The notes beneath the pieces are model-generated. The model saw only the letters and a list, made by a program, of their open reading frames with translations. It was not told the origin of the DNA and did no database searches. Below are positions 1 through 7,422 of a stretch of DNA of 53,951 nucleotides, piece by piece. Every line of letters begins with the position of its first letter. Positions within the stretch are counted from its first letter, which is position 1. Source of the DNA: Lachnospiraceae bacterium (GTDB taxonomy: Bacteria > Bacillota > Clostridia > Lachnospirales > Lachnospiraceae); contig VSNM01000037.1 of assembly GCA_009774245.1 (NCBI GenBank), positions 1 through 53,951 on the forward strand, read 5' to 3'. Position numbers and translations under genes: made by a program.

Positions 1-1260
1 GACATTGCGCCCTTCAAAAATATCCTGAATGAGATGTACAGCAAGGATATTTCCAAGAAAGTCCATTCTTCCTATGTGCTGAAAGCCCAGAAAGGCCAGT
101 TCACCGGCTGCCTTGCCCCCTTCGGCTACAAAAAAGACCCGGAGGACAGGAACCGCCTGCTGGTAGACGAGGAAACCGCCCCGGTTGTCCGGCTGATTTT
201 CGGGTATGCGCTGGACGGGCACGGCCCCAACTACATCCGGCGCAGGCTGGAGGAAGAAAAGCACCCCTGCCCCACATGGTGGAACCGGCAGCGTGGGCAC
301 AGGAACATCCGCACCAAATGGGAGAAGAAAGATCCGGAGAATGGGCGGTACATCTGGGATTTTACAGTGATTAAGGAAATCCTGATGAACCCCGTCTACA
401 CCGGCGCAATCGCTTCCCAAAAGACCGAGTACCGCTTTAAAATCGGCACTATCCGGGACAAGAAGCCGGAGGACTGGATTGTGGTGGAAGGGACGCATGA
501 GCCGCTGGTGGACAAAAAGAGTTTTGCCATCGTGCAGGAGAAGCTGAAATCCCGCCAGCGGCCGGGGCAGTCCGGGGAGCCGAGCCTGTTTGCCGGACTT
601 CTCAAATGTGGTGAGTGCGGAAAGTCCCTGACTGTCCGCTACACCAATGCCAAGCACCCCCAGAGGATTTATTCCTGCAAGACTTACAATGCCTTTGGGA
701 AACAGCACTGCACCCAGCACCGGATTGATTATGACACGCTCTATGCCCTTGTGCTGAATAAAATCCGGGAGTGCGCCGCCGCTGCCCTGACCGACAGTGA
801 AGCGGTGGCCGGGCGGCTGACCGACACCTGCGAAGCCGAGCAGAAAGGCCAGAGGGAAGCGATGGAGCGCACCCTTGCCAAAGACGAGGAACGGATTGAA
901 GTGTTGGAAAAGATGGTGCTGCGGCTCTATGAGGACATGGTTGCCGGACGAATCACAGACGCAAACTTCAATCTCCTGCTGGAAAAGACGCAGAAGGAAC
1001 AGGCGGAATTAAAGGCAAAAGTCGAGAAAGGCAGGAAGCACCTTGCCGATGAAATCCGGCTTGCCGTGGACGCAAGGCAGTGGGTGGAATCCATACAGGA
1101 ATACCGGGACATCACCGAACTGGACGCTTCCACCTTAAACCGCCTGATTAAAGAAATCGTTGTCCATGAAACCATAGGCAGCGATAAGACAAGACACATT
1201 TCTATCGAAATTCATTTTAATCTCAAACCCATACCGGAAGTGGAGCAGGTCACAGGCTGA
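1..1260 (+). CDS. Large serine recombinase, C-terminal part (5' end outside window)
   Basis: The reading frame is open from base 1, so the catalytic N-terminal resolvase domain lies upstream of the window. What is visible is the Recombinase domain (about residues 10-180, ending near the NPVYTGAIAS stretch), a zinc ribbon (CGECGKSL then YSCKTYN and a further Cys), a long coiled-coil helix and a C-terminal DUF4368-like tail (LNRLIKEIVVHE). This is the TndX/TnpX type of site-specific recombinase, which excises and integrates mobile elements between short sites usually next to its own gene. Its stop is followed by a terminator and then by a decapitated maff2 gene, so it probably belongs to an element inserted into the ICE. 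It could instead be the ICE's own recombinase, but its position inside the conjugation operon argues against that. Confidence 0.9.
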   Translation, partial: DIAPFKNILNEMYSKDISKKVHSSYVLKAQKGQFTGCLAPFGYKKDPEDRNRLLVDEETAPVVRLIFGYALDGHGPNYIRRRLEEEKHPCPTWWNRQRGHRNIRTKWEKKDPENGRYIWDFTVIKEILMNPVYTGAIASQKTEYRFKIGTIRDKKPEDWIVVEGTHEPLVDKKSFAIVQEKLKSRQRPGQSGEPSLFAGLLKCGECGKSLTVRYTNAKHPQRIYSCKTYNAFGKQHCTQHRIDYDTLYALVLNKIRECAAAALTDSEAVAGRLTDTCEAEQKGQREAMERTLAKDEERIEVLEKMVLRLYEDMVAGRITDANFNLLLEKTQKEQAELKAKVEKGRKHLADEIRLAVDARQWVESIQEYRDITELDASTLNRLIKEIVVHETIGSDKTRHISIEIHFNLKPIPEVEQVTG

Positions 1261-1263
1261 CCG

Positions 1264-1287
1264 CTCCCCGCTCCGGGGAGGTTCTTT
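1264..1287 (+). terminator. Intrinsic terminator of the serine recombinase gene
   Basis: A 7-bp GC stem (CTCCCCG / CGGGGAG) with a 3-nt loop begins three bases after the recombinase stop codon and is followed by GTTCTTT. The T-run is short, so termination may be partial. Confidence 0.6.
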
Positions 1288-1351
1288 AAAAACTCCATAT
1301 ATATTTCTTGACGTGCCGCCGCCCGCCAGAAAGCTGTATTGTTCCTACTAA

Positions 1352-1438
1352 TTGGGGATAACACAACTCATGGCGGGCGGTGGCATTGTAATCGTGGCGC
1401 AGACGGTGATTCCACAGCTTACAAGCCTGTTCTCATAA
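1352..1438 (+). pseudogene. 3' remnant of a Maff2-family conjugation gene
   Basis: The last 28 codons of a gene are preserved and read L-G-I-T-Q-L then MAGGGIVIVAQTVIPQLTSL and F-S before TAA. Maff2-family proteins of Tn1549-like ICEs end in a nearly identical G-I-K-Q-L-M-A-G-G-G segment followed by a hydrophobic helix, and sit directly upstream of the VirB6 gene, as here. The frame is closed by TAA at 1349-1351 just upstream, so the N-terminal half is missing. An ATG at 1370 could still give a 22-residue peptide. This stub ends three bases before the VirB6 start, which suggests the two were translationally coupled. The break near 1345-1355 is where I infer the neighbouring recombinase element integrated. 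Confidence 0.75.
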
Positions 1439-1441
1439 TTC

Positions 1442-2314
1442 ATGGGGGCGATCATTGACAAAATCACTGAATTTATAAAGGAAATGCTGCAAGGGTGGGT
1501 GCTTGACAACCTCGGCACGATGTTCACGGACGTAAATGATAAGGTCGGGACAATCGCCGGGGAAGTCGGGCAGACGCCCAGCACATGGAACGGGAGTATT
1601 TTTTCCATGATACGCAGCCTGTCAGAGAATGTCATGATACCCATAGCCGGACTGATTATCAGCGCAATCCTTTGTTATGAGCTGATAACGATGGTAATGG
1701 ACAAAAACAATATGCACGAGGTAGGGAGTGAGTTTTTCTTCCGCTACCTCGTGAAAGCGTGTGCCGCAGTGATGTTATTAAGCAAGACCTTTGACATCAC
1801 GATGGCTATTTTCGATGTGGGAAACCATATCGTGACCAATGCGGCGGTTTCCATATCAGGCTCGACAAGCCTTGACGTGGAAGCCACGCTGACAACCATG
1901 TTCAACAACCAGCTTTCCACTATGGGCATTGGGGAACTGATCGGGCTTGGGATAGAAACCATGATCGTCAGCTTATGTATGAAAATCATGTCCGTCCTCA
2001 TCACCGTCATTTTATATGGGCGCATGATAGAGATATACCTTTATATTTCAGTGGCTCCGGTTCCGTTTGCCACTTTGAGCAACCGGGAATGGGGCAACAT
2101 CGGGAACAACTATATCAAAGGGCTTTGCGCCCTTGCATTTCAGGGATTTTTTATCATGGTCTGTGTCGGCATCTATTCGGTACTCGTTGCCAGCGTTGCG
2201 GTGGCGGGAAACCTGCATACGGCGCTCTGGTCAGTGGCGGCTTATACCGTTATCCTGTGCTTCAGTTTATTCAAGACAGGTTCGCTCGCCAAAAGTGTGC
2301 TTCATGCCGCTTGA
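1442..2314 (+). CDS. VirB6/TrbL-like conjugation channel protein
   Basis: This 290-residue polytopic membrane protein has about five to six hydrophobic segments (around residues 50-85, 100-125, 175-205, 215-250 and 255-280) and ends in F-K-T-G-S-L-A-K-S, typical of TrbL/VirB6 proteins of Tn1549-like ICEs. It is expected to form part of the inner channel of the type IV secretion apparatus, with PrgI and VirB4 encoded next. No Shine-Dalgarno is seen before the ATG, which lies three bases after the maff2 stop, so translation was probably coupled to maff2. The truncation of maff2 may therefore affect its expression. Length is normal for the family. Confidence 0.85.
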   Translation: MGAIIDKITEFIKEMLQGWVLDNLGTMFTDVNDKVGTIAGEVGQTPSTWNGSIFSMIRSLSENVMIPIAGLIISAILCYELITMVMDKNNMHEVGSEFFFRYLVKACAAVMLLSKTFDITMAIFDVGNHIVTNAAVSISGSTSLDVEATLTTMFNNQLSTMGIGELIGLGIETMIVSLCMKIMSVLITVILYGRMIEIYLYISVAPVPFATLSNREWGNIGNNYIKGLCALAFQGFFIMVCVGIYSVLVASVAVAGNLHTALWSVAAYTVILCFSLFKTGSLAKSVLHAA

Positions 2315-2582
2315 TTTTTTATGCCGACAATTTGAAAATACTGTTGATTTTCCTTGTTTCCAGACTCAAAGTATCGGTCTAATCTTAATTTGGCTAAATA
2401 AAAATCCAGTTGTTTCAAGTGTGTTTTAGGCAGTATTTTCATTACAAAACGCCAAAATATGGATTGATAACATAATTTTTTACACCTTGAAATTTTTAGA
2501 TTATGCCGATTGTTTATAGCTAAAACAACGGAATATCAACAAATTCAGTGAAATATCGGTCTTATATTTTAAGCGGCATGAA
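2301..2582. repeat. AT-rich segment bounded by 12-bp inverted repeats
   Basis: TTCATGCCGCTT at 2301-2312 (the end of the virB6 gene) is exactly inverted as AAGCGGCATGAA at 2571-2582. The enclosed DNA between virB6 and prgI is visibly more AT-rich than both neighbours and has no credible gene. TATCGGTCT half-sites occur near 2372 and 2554. This may be a small non-autonomous insertion or a structured intergenic region. Confidence 0.45.
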
Positions 2583-2587
2583 TTATG

Positions 2588-2607
2588 TTAGACCGATATC
2601 GGTCTAA
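2588..2607. promoter_or_regulatory. 20-bp perfect palindrome, possible operator
   Basis: TTAGACCGATATCGGTCTAA is a perfect 20-bp palindrome lying 108 bp before prgI. Half-sites matching its right arm (TATCGGTCT) occur at 2372-2380 and 2554-2562. A perfect palindrome with spaced half-sites is the expected form of a dimeric repressor operator. No regulator can be assigned. Confidence 0.5.
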
Positions 2608-2655
2608 AATTTTGAATGCCCATTAGCCAGACAATGGTTTTAATATCATCATCGG

Positions 2656-2695
2656 AAAGGAGGAAACACCGGAATGTAAAAATTTCCGGTCTGAA
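2656..2695 (+). promoter_or_regulatory. Shine-Dalgarno held by a hairpin upstream of prgI
   Basis: AAAGGAGG (2656-2663) is 32 nt from the ATG at 2696, too far for normal initiation. Between them ACCGGAA (2668-2674) and TTCCGGT (2684-2690) form a 7-bp hairpin with a 9-nt loop. Folding removes 23 nt and leaves about 9 nt between SD and ATG, the usual spacing. This is why I choose the start at 2696. Confidence 0.5.
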
Positions 2696-3106
2696 ATGCT
2701 TATGGCAATATCAGTAGCAGTGCCAAAAGATTTAAGCGGCATCAAGACAAAAGTGGCAATGAACCTTACCAGACGCCAGCTTATCTGCTTTGGGAGCGCA
2801 GCGGCGGTGGGGATACCCTTTTACCTTGTGACAAAGGGCGTTTTGGGTACACAGGCTTCGGCGCTTATCATGGTAGCCCTCATGCTGCCGTTTTTCTTTC
2901 TGGCAATGTATGAAAAAGACGGCTTCCCGGCAGAGAAAATATTATACTTCATGCTTAGGCAGAAGCTGCTCACGCCGGGGATACGTCCCTATAAATCGGA
3001 AAACCTCTACAAGAAGCTGGAGGAAAGGGAAAAATTAAAGAAGGAGGTGCGTTATCTTGAAGAAAAAGCCGCAGGGCAGCAAAGCCAAGCCAAAAGCGGG
3101 GCTTAA
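2696..3106 (+). CDS. PrgI-family type IV secretion protein
   Basis: A 136-residue protein with the PrgI-family hallmark near its N terminus (V-P-K-D-L-S-G-I-K-T-K followed by L-T-R-R-Q-L-I-C-F-G). Two hydrophobic segments lie at about residues 30-48 and 54-75, followed by a charged, helical C-terminal tail. PrgI proteins are small membrane components of Gram-positive conjugation machines and are encoded directly before the VirB4 ATPase, as here. The gene overlaps virB4 by 50 bp. An alternative start at ATG 2702 removes two residues. Confidence 0.85.
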   Translation: MLMAISVAVPKDLSGIKTKVAMNLTRRQLICFGSAAAVGIPFYLVTKGVLGTQASALIMVALMLPFFFLAMYEKDGFPAEKILYFMLRQKLLTPGIRPYKSENLYKKLEEREKLKKEVRYLEEKAAGQQSQAKSGA

Positions 3107-5519
3107 TTTTTCAGAGAAGAAACGGTTAAGGGAGTTAAAAAGCACCCTTGCCGGGAATGACAAAAAACAGGAAAAACCGGATACCGCACAGAAAACGATT
3201 ACATTCAAAAAAATGTACCGTGACGGCATCTGCCAGGTATCTTCCGGTTACTATACAAAAATGGCTGAGTTTTTTGACATCAATTATGACCTTTTGGAGA
3301 TAGAGGATCAGGGTGAGATTTTAGAGGAGTACAGCAGGCTTATCAATTACTTTGACCCGTCCATACGGTTCGAGCTGTTCTTATTCAACAGGCAGGTAAA
3401 CGAACAGACGCTGATGGAGCAGTTTGACATACCCCTGCAGGGTGATGAATTTGACGATATTCGTGAAGAATACACGGAAATGTTAAAGAAACAGGCGGCG
3501 AAAGGGAACAACGGAATTATTAAATCAAAATACCTTATTTTTGGCATAGAGGCGAAAGGGTACAAGGAGGCAAAGGCGAAACTTGGCAGCATAGAAGCCG
3601 ATGTAATTAAGAATTTCCTGAACCTCGGCACCCATGCCAGAAGCCTTGACGGAAAGGAGCGCCTGCGTGTCCTGCATGAGTATTTCAATCAGGATACAAT
3701 GGAGCCTTTCCGTTTTTCCTTTAAAGAACTGTCAGAGTCGGGAAAGAGCGTAAAGGACTACATAGCGCCGCCGGGGTTTGATTTCCGTTATCCGAGCCGC
3801 TTCAAGACCGGGAAAATGTACGGAAGTGTCCACTATCTCGATATTATTGCGCCGAGGTTTAATGACGAGCTGTTAAAAAAGCTGCTTGATATTGATGACA
3901 ACCTGACAGTTACGCTACATATGCAGACGATGGACCCGGTAAAGGCGATCAAGATGTTGAAGGGCGCACTCACGAACATTCAGAAAATGAAGATTGAGGA
4001 ACAGAAGAAGGCGGTGCGCTCCGGCTATGACATGGACATTCTGCCCACGGACATCATCACTTATGAAAAGGATACCTTGGAGCTGCTTGACGATCTGAAC
4101 ACCAGCAACCAGAAGATTATCAAGATGACTTTCCTCATCACCTGCTACGGCAGGAGCAAGAGGGCGTTAGAGAACATCACGCAGAGGGTGTCGGGCATTA
4201 TCCAGCAGGCAAACTGTAATTTAAGGTGTATGCAGTATTTACAGGAGCAGGGGCTGATGGCGAGTGCGCCGATTGGCTGCAATGATACGGGGATTGAGCG
4301 TGTGCTTACCACAAAGAGTACGGCTATTTTAGTTCCTTTCTGCACACAGGAGCTTTTCATGTCTGCCCCGGCGATATATTACGGTCTGAACGCACTTTCC
4401 AACAACATGATTATGGCGGACAGGAAAAAGTTAAGGACGCCAAACGGGGTAATCCTCGGCACACCCGGCTCCGGGAAGTCTTTCTCCGCAAAGAGGGAGA
4501 TTTTATCCTGTTTCCTTATGACAGGGGACGATGTGATCGTCTGTGACCCGGAGGGAGAATATTTTGCCCTTGTGGGTGCGCTCAATGGACAGGTGGTAAG
4601 GCTTGCCACCAATTCAAAGGACTTCTTAAACCCGATGGACATTCAGCTTTCCCATAAGAACGACAGGGAAGCGTTAAAGCTGAAATCAGACTTTATCATT
4701 ACGCTGTGTGATTTGATTGCAGGAGGGAAAAACGGTCTTGAGAATGACGAAAAAGGCATTATCGACACCTGCATCAAGCATATTTATGACAGGTATTTTG
4801 CAGAGCCGAAACCGGAGAATATGCCCATTTTAGAGGACTTGTATAATGCGCTGTTAAAGTATGAGCCGAAGGACGTAGCCCCGGAAATGCAGAAGGAGGC
4901 GAAGCAGAAAGCGGTGCGTATCGCAAACAGCCTTGTTTTGTATGTGCATGGTTCGCAGAATTATTTTAACCACCGTACAAACGTGGATTCACAGAACCGC
5001 ATCATGTGCTTTGACATCAGGGATTTGGGAAACCAGCTCAAGGAGCTTGGAATGTTAATCGTGCAGGATGCAGTCTGGAACAGGGTGTCGCAGAACAGGG
5101 AGCGTAAGATTGCCACACGGTACTACTGTGATGAATTCCACCTGCTTTTAAAAGAAAGGCAGACAGCAATCTATTCGGTGGAAATATGGAAAAGGTTCAG
5201 AAAATGGGGCGGCATACCGACAGGCTTGACGCAGAATGTGGGTGATTTTTTGAAATCGGAGGAAATCGAGGGCATACTCGGCAACTCCGATTTTGTTTAT
5301 CTCTTAAACCAGAACGCAAAGGACCAGGCGATACTTGCCGACAAGTTAGGGCTGTCTGAGAAGCAGCTTGCCCATGTGACCAATTCCGAGCCGGGAAGCG
5401 GGCTTATCCTGTTTGATAATGTGGTTATCCCGTTTATCGACAAGTACCCGACAGATACAAAGACCTATGCGATCATGAACACAAGACCAGAAGAAAGCGT
5501 ACAGAAAGAGGGGGAATGA
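3057..5519 (+). CDS. VirB4-like conjugation ATPase
   Basis: The 820-residue protein is the energising ATPase of the ICE type IV secretion system. It has a Walker A motif (GTPGSGKS, Lys 474) and a Walker B motif (YYCDEFHLL, Asp 692 and Glu 693), and the C-terminal half is the HerA/FtsK-like motor domain found in VirB4/TraE/TrsE proteins. The N-terminal half resembles the CagE/TrbE/VirB domain. It starts with TTG at 3057, nine bases after GGAGG. No ATG suits the family length, so the TTG start is preferred. The start lies inside prgI, pointing to coupled translation. The sequence is intact with no missing motif. Confidence 0.93.
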   Translation: MKKKPQGSKAKPKAGLNFSEKKRLRELKSTLAGNDKKQEKPDTAQKTITFKKMYRDGICQVSSGYYTKMAEFFDINYDLLEIEDQGEILEEYSRLINYFDPSIRFELFLFNRQVNEQTLMEQFDIPLQGDEFDDIREEYTEMLKKQAAKGNNGIIKSKYLIFGIEAKGYKEAKAKLGSIEADVIKNFLNLGTHARSLDGKERLRVLHEYFNQDTMEPFRFSFKELSESGKSVKDYIAPPGFDFRYPSRFKTGKMYGSVHYLDIIAPRFNDELLKKLLDIDDNLTVTLHMQTMDPVKAIKMLKGALTNIQKMKIEEQKKAVRSGYDMDILPTDIITYEKDTLELLDDLNTSNQKIIKMTFLITCYGRSKRALENITQRVSGIIQQANCNLRCMQYLQEQGLMASAPIGCNDTGIERVLTTKSTAILVPFCTQELFMSAPAIYYGLNALSNNMIMADRKKLRTPNGVILGTPGSGKSFSAKREILSCFLMTGDDVIVCDPEGEYFALVGALNGQVVRLATNSKDFLNPMDIQLSHKNDREALKLKSDFIITLCDLIAGGKNGLENDEKGIIDTCIKHIYDRYFAEPKPENMPILEDLYNALLKYEPKDVAPEMQKEAKQKAVRIANSLVLYVHGSQNYFNHRTNVDSQNRIMCFDIRDLGNQLKELGMLIVQDAVWNRVSQNRERKIATRYYCDEFHLLLKERQTAIYSVEIWKRFRKWGGIPTGLTQNVGDFLKSEEIEGILGNSDFVYLLNQNAKDQAILADKLGLSEKQLAHVTNSEPGSGLILFDNVVIPFIDKYPTDTKTYAIMNTRPEESVQKEGE

Positions 5520-5531
5520 AATATAAAAACA

Positions 5532-6452
5532 TTGACGCATTTAAGCCTGTTCAGTGGGATAGGCGGCATTGACCTTGCCGCTGAAGCTGCGGGCTTTATA
5601 ACTGTCTGCCAGTGCGAATGGGCGGATTATCCCACAGCCGTCCTGGAAAAGCACTGGCCGGACGTACCACGTTTTAGAAATATCCAGTCACTGACAAAGG
5701 AGGCTTTTTATGAAAGGACAGGACAGACAGAACTTACGCTATTATCAGGGGGATTCCCCTGCCAGCCCTTTTCCTCTATCGGATACAGAAAGGGCTTCAC
5801 AGACACCCGTTACCTCTGGCCGGAAATGTGCCGCATCATTAACGAGCTGCGCCCCCATTTCGTGCTTGGCGAAAATGTTGCTAACTTCGTCAATATGGGG
5901 CTGCACAAAACGCTCTCTGACCTGGAACAGGCGGGATATGCCGTCTGGACATTCGTACTTCCTGCTTGTGCCGTCGGCGCGTGGCATGAACGCAAACGGA
6001 CATTCATCATCGGGATTGATGTTTCCTACTCCCCTTGCGTCCGACACAGGCACGAAGCCCAAAACACAAAGGATATGCATTACCCCGACAGGCTCATTCC
6101 GCAGGAAACGGAAGGACGGGGGATACTGGGCGGCAGCATTGTCGGAGATAATTTACTTTCTGGAGCCGGAAGCGCCCCCGTCGTACCGTTTCAACCCGGA
6201 GTGGGTGGAATGGCTGATGGGATTCCCACAGGGATGGACGGACATCTCCTTTGGGGCATAGAACCGCTCGGAATCCCACGTCTGTGCCAGGACGTTAAGG
6301 ACAGGGCAAAACGCCTTAAATGTTTGGGAAATGCAGTTGTACCGGCACAGGTTTACCCGGTCTTAAAATATATTGCAGATATGGAGAACGGGGAATGTGC
6401 AGAACGGTGTGTATGGAATGACAGATGTATCCTGACACCAAAAGAGCATTAA
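5532..6452 (+). CDS. DNA (cytosine-5) methyltransferase with an out-of-frame target domain signature
   Basis: The 306-residue protein contains the core C5-methyltransferase motifs: motif I (FSGIGGIDLAAE), motif IV with the catalytic Cys 77 (GGFPCQPFS), the ENV motif (114-116), an R-T-F-I-I-G motif VIII and the C-terminal GNAVVP motif. Methylation would protect the ICE from host restriction during transfer. The start is TTG at 5532, 13 bases after the virB4 stop. The purine-rich AGAGGGGG is about 17 bases upstream, a long spacing. The region 6024-6261, which should hold the target-recognition domain, carries family hallmarks in the +1 frame (MFPTPLASD and NPEWVEWLMGFPQGW) rather than in the translated frame. 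Either two compensating frameshifts have occurred or the two frames are both meaningful. Activity is therefore uncertain. Confidence 0.82.
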   Translation: MTHLSLFSGIGGIDLAAEAAGFITVCQCEWADYPTAVLEKHWPDVPRFRNIQSLTKEAFYERTGQTELTLLSGGFPCQPFSSIGYRKGFTDTRYLWPEMCRIINELRPHFVLGENVANFVNMGLHKTLSDLEQAGYAVWTFVLPACAVGAWHERKRTFIIGIDVSYSPCVRHRHEAQNTKDMHYPDRLIPQETEGRGILGGSIVGDNLLSGAGSAPVVPFQPGVGGMADGIPTGMDGHLLWGIEPLGIPRLCQDVKDRAKRLKCLGNAVVPAQVYPVLKYIADMENGECAERCVWNDRCILTPKEH

Positions 6453-6489
6453 GGTTAAAAGAAAAAAATATAGAAGGAGGCAGGATAAC

Positions 6490-7407
6490 TTGAAAATCGG
6501 GCTGATTGACGTGGACGGACACCGTTTCCCCAACCTCTGCCTGATGAAGCTGTCCGCTTACCATAAGGCAAGGGGCGATATGGTGGAATGGTACGACAGT
6601 ACGAAATGGTATGACCTTGTTTATATGAGCAGGGTATTCACGGACACTTACTCTAAAGATTATGCAGGGAGCGTAAAGGCTTACCATGTCATAAAAGGCG
6701 GCACAGGCTACGGTCTTGACAATAAGCTGCCCGATGCCATAGAGCATACACACCCGGATTATGGGCTGTACCCGCAGTTTGCAGGCACAGCCTACGGTTT
6801 CCTTTCCAGAGGATGCCCCCGTGGATGCGGATTCTGCATTGTCGGGGAGAAGGAGGGAAGAAAGACGGAAGCGGTGGCTGACCTGTCCGAATTTTGGGGC
6901 GGGGAAAAAGAAATCAAGCTCCTTGATGCAAACATCTTAGCCTGCTCGGATTGGGAGAGGCTCTTAGGACAGCTTGCGGACAGCGGGGCGGACGTGGACT
7001 TTACACAGGGGCTTGACGTGCGGCTGGTTACGCCGGAAAAAGTGGCGGCACTCAATAAAATCAGTACAAAAATGCTGCATTTTGCATGGGATAACCCGGA
7101 AGATGACCTGACACCGTATTTTAAGAAATTTTCAGAACTTACGACAGTCAGGGATAAGAGGAAAAGGCGTGTCTACGTCCTTACCAACTACGGAAGCACC
7201 CATGAACAGGATTTATACCGTATTTATACGCTTCGTGACATGGGGTATGACCCGTATGTGATGGTGTATGAAAAGCCAACTGCGCCGAAGGAAACCCGGA
7301 AGATGCAGAGATGGGTAAACAATAAATGGCTGTTCCATTCCGTAAAAGATTTTAAGGATTATGACCCAAAAGGGTACAGAAAGTGCCAGTCATTAGATAG
7401 CAGATAA
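6490..7407 (+). CDS. Radical SAM protein of the ICE module
   Basis: The 305-residue protein begins at TTG 6490, nine bases after AAGGAGG (6474-6480). The C-x3-C-x2-C iron-sulfur signature reads RGCPRGCGFC (Cys 109, 113, 116). The N-terminal ~90 residues (K-I-G-L-I-D-V-D-G-H) look like a cobalamin-binding-type Rossmann start, as in B12-dependent radical SAM enzymes, but there is no clear DxHxxG motif, so cobalamin binding is doubtful. Similar genes occur in Tn1549-like ICEs next to virB4. The substrate is unknown. It sits 37 bp after the cytosine methyltransferase and 15 bp before the hydrolase gene, so all three are likely co-transcribed. Confidence 0.75.
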   Translation: MKIGLIDVDGHRFPNLCLMKLSAYHKARGDMVEWYDSTKWYDLVYMSRVFTDTYSKDYAGSVKAYHVIKGGTGYGLDNKLPDAIEHTHPDYGLYPQFAGTAYGFLSRGCPRGCGFCIVGEKEGRKTEAVADLSEFWGGEKEIKLLDANILACSDWERLLGQLADSGADVDFTQGLDVRLVTPEKVAALNKISTKMLHFAWDNPEDDLTPYFKKFSELTTVRDKRKRRVYVLTNYGSTHEQDLYRIYTLRDMGYDPYVMVYEKPTAPKETRKMQRWVNNKWLFHSVKDFKDYDPKGYRKCQSLDSR

Positions 7408-7422
7408 AATGGAGGAGTTTAA

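Noticed and set aside
2133..2429. Plus-strand frames overlapping the virB6 3' end
   Set aside because: They are shadow frames; virB6 has normal length and hydrophobicity in its own frame.
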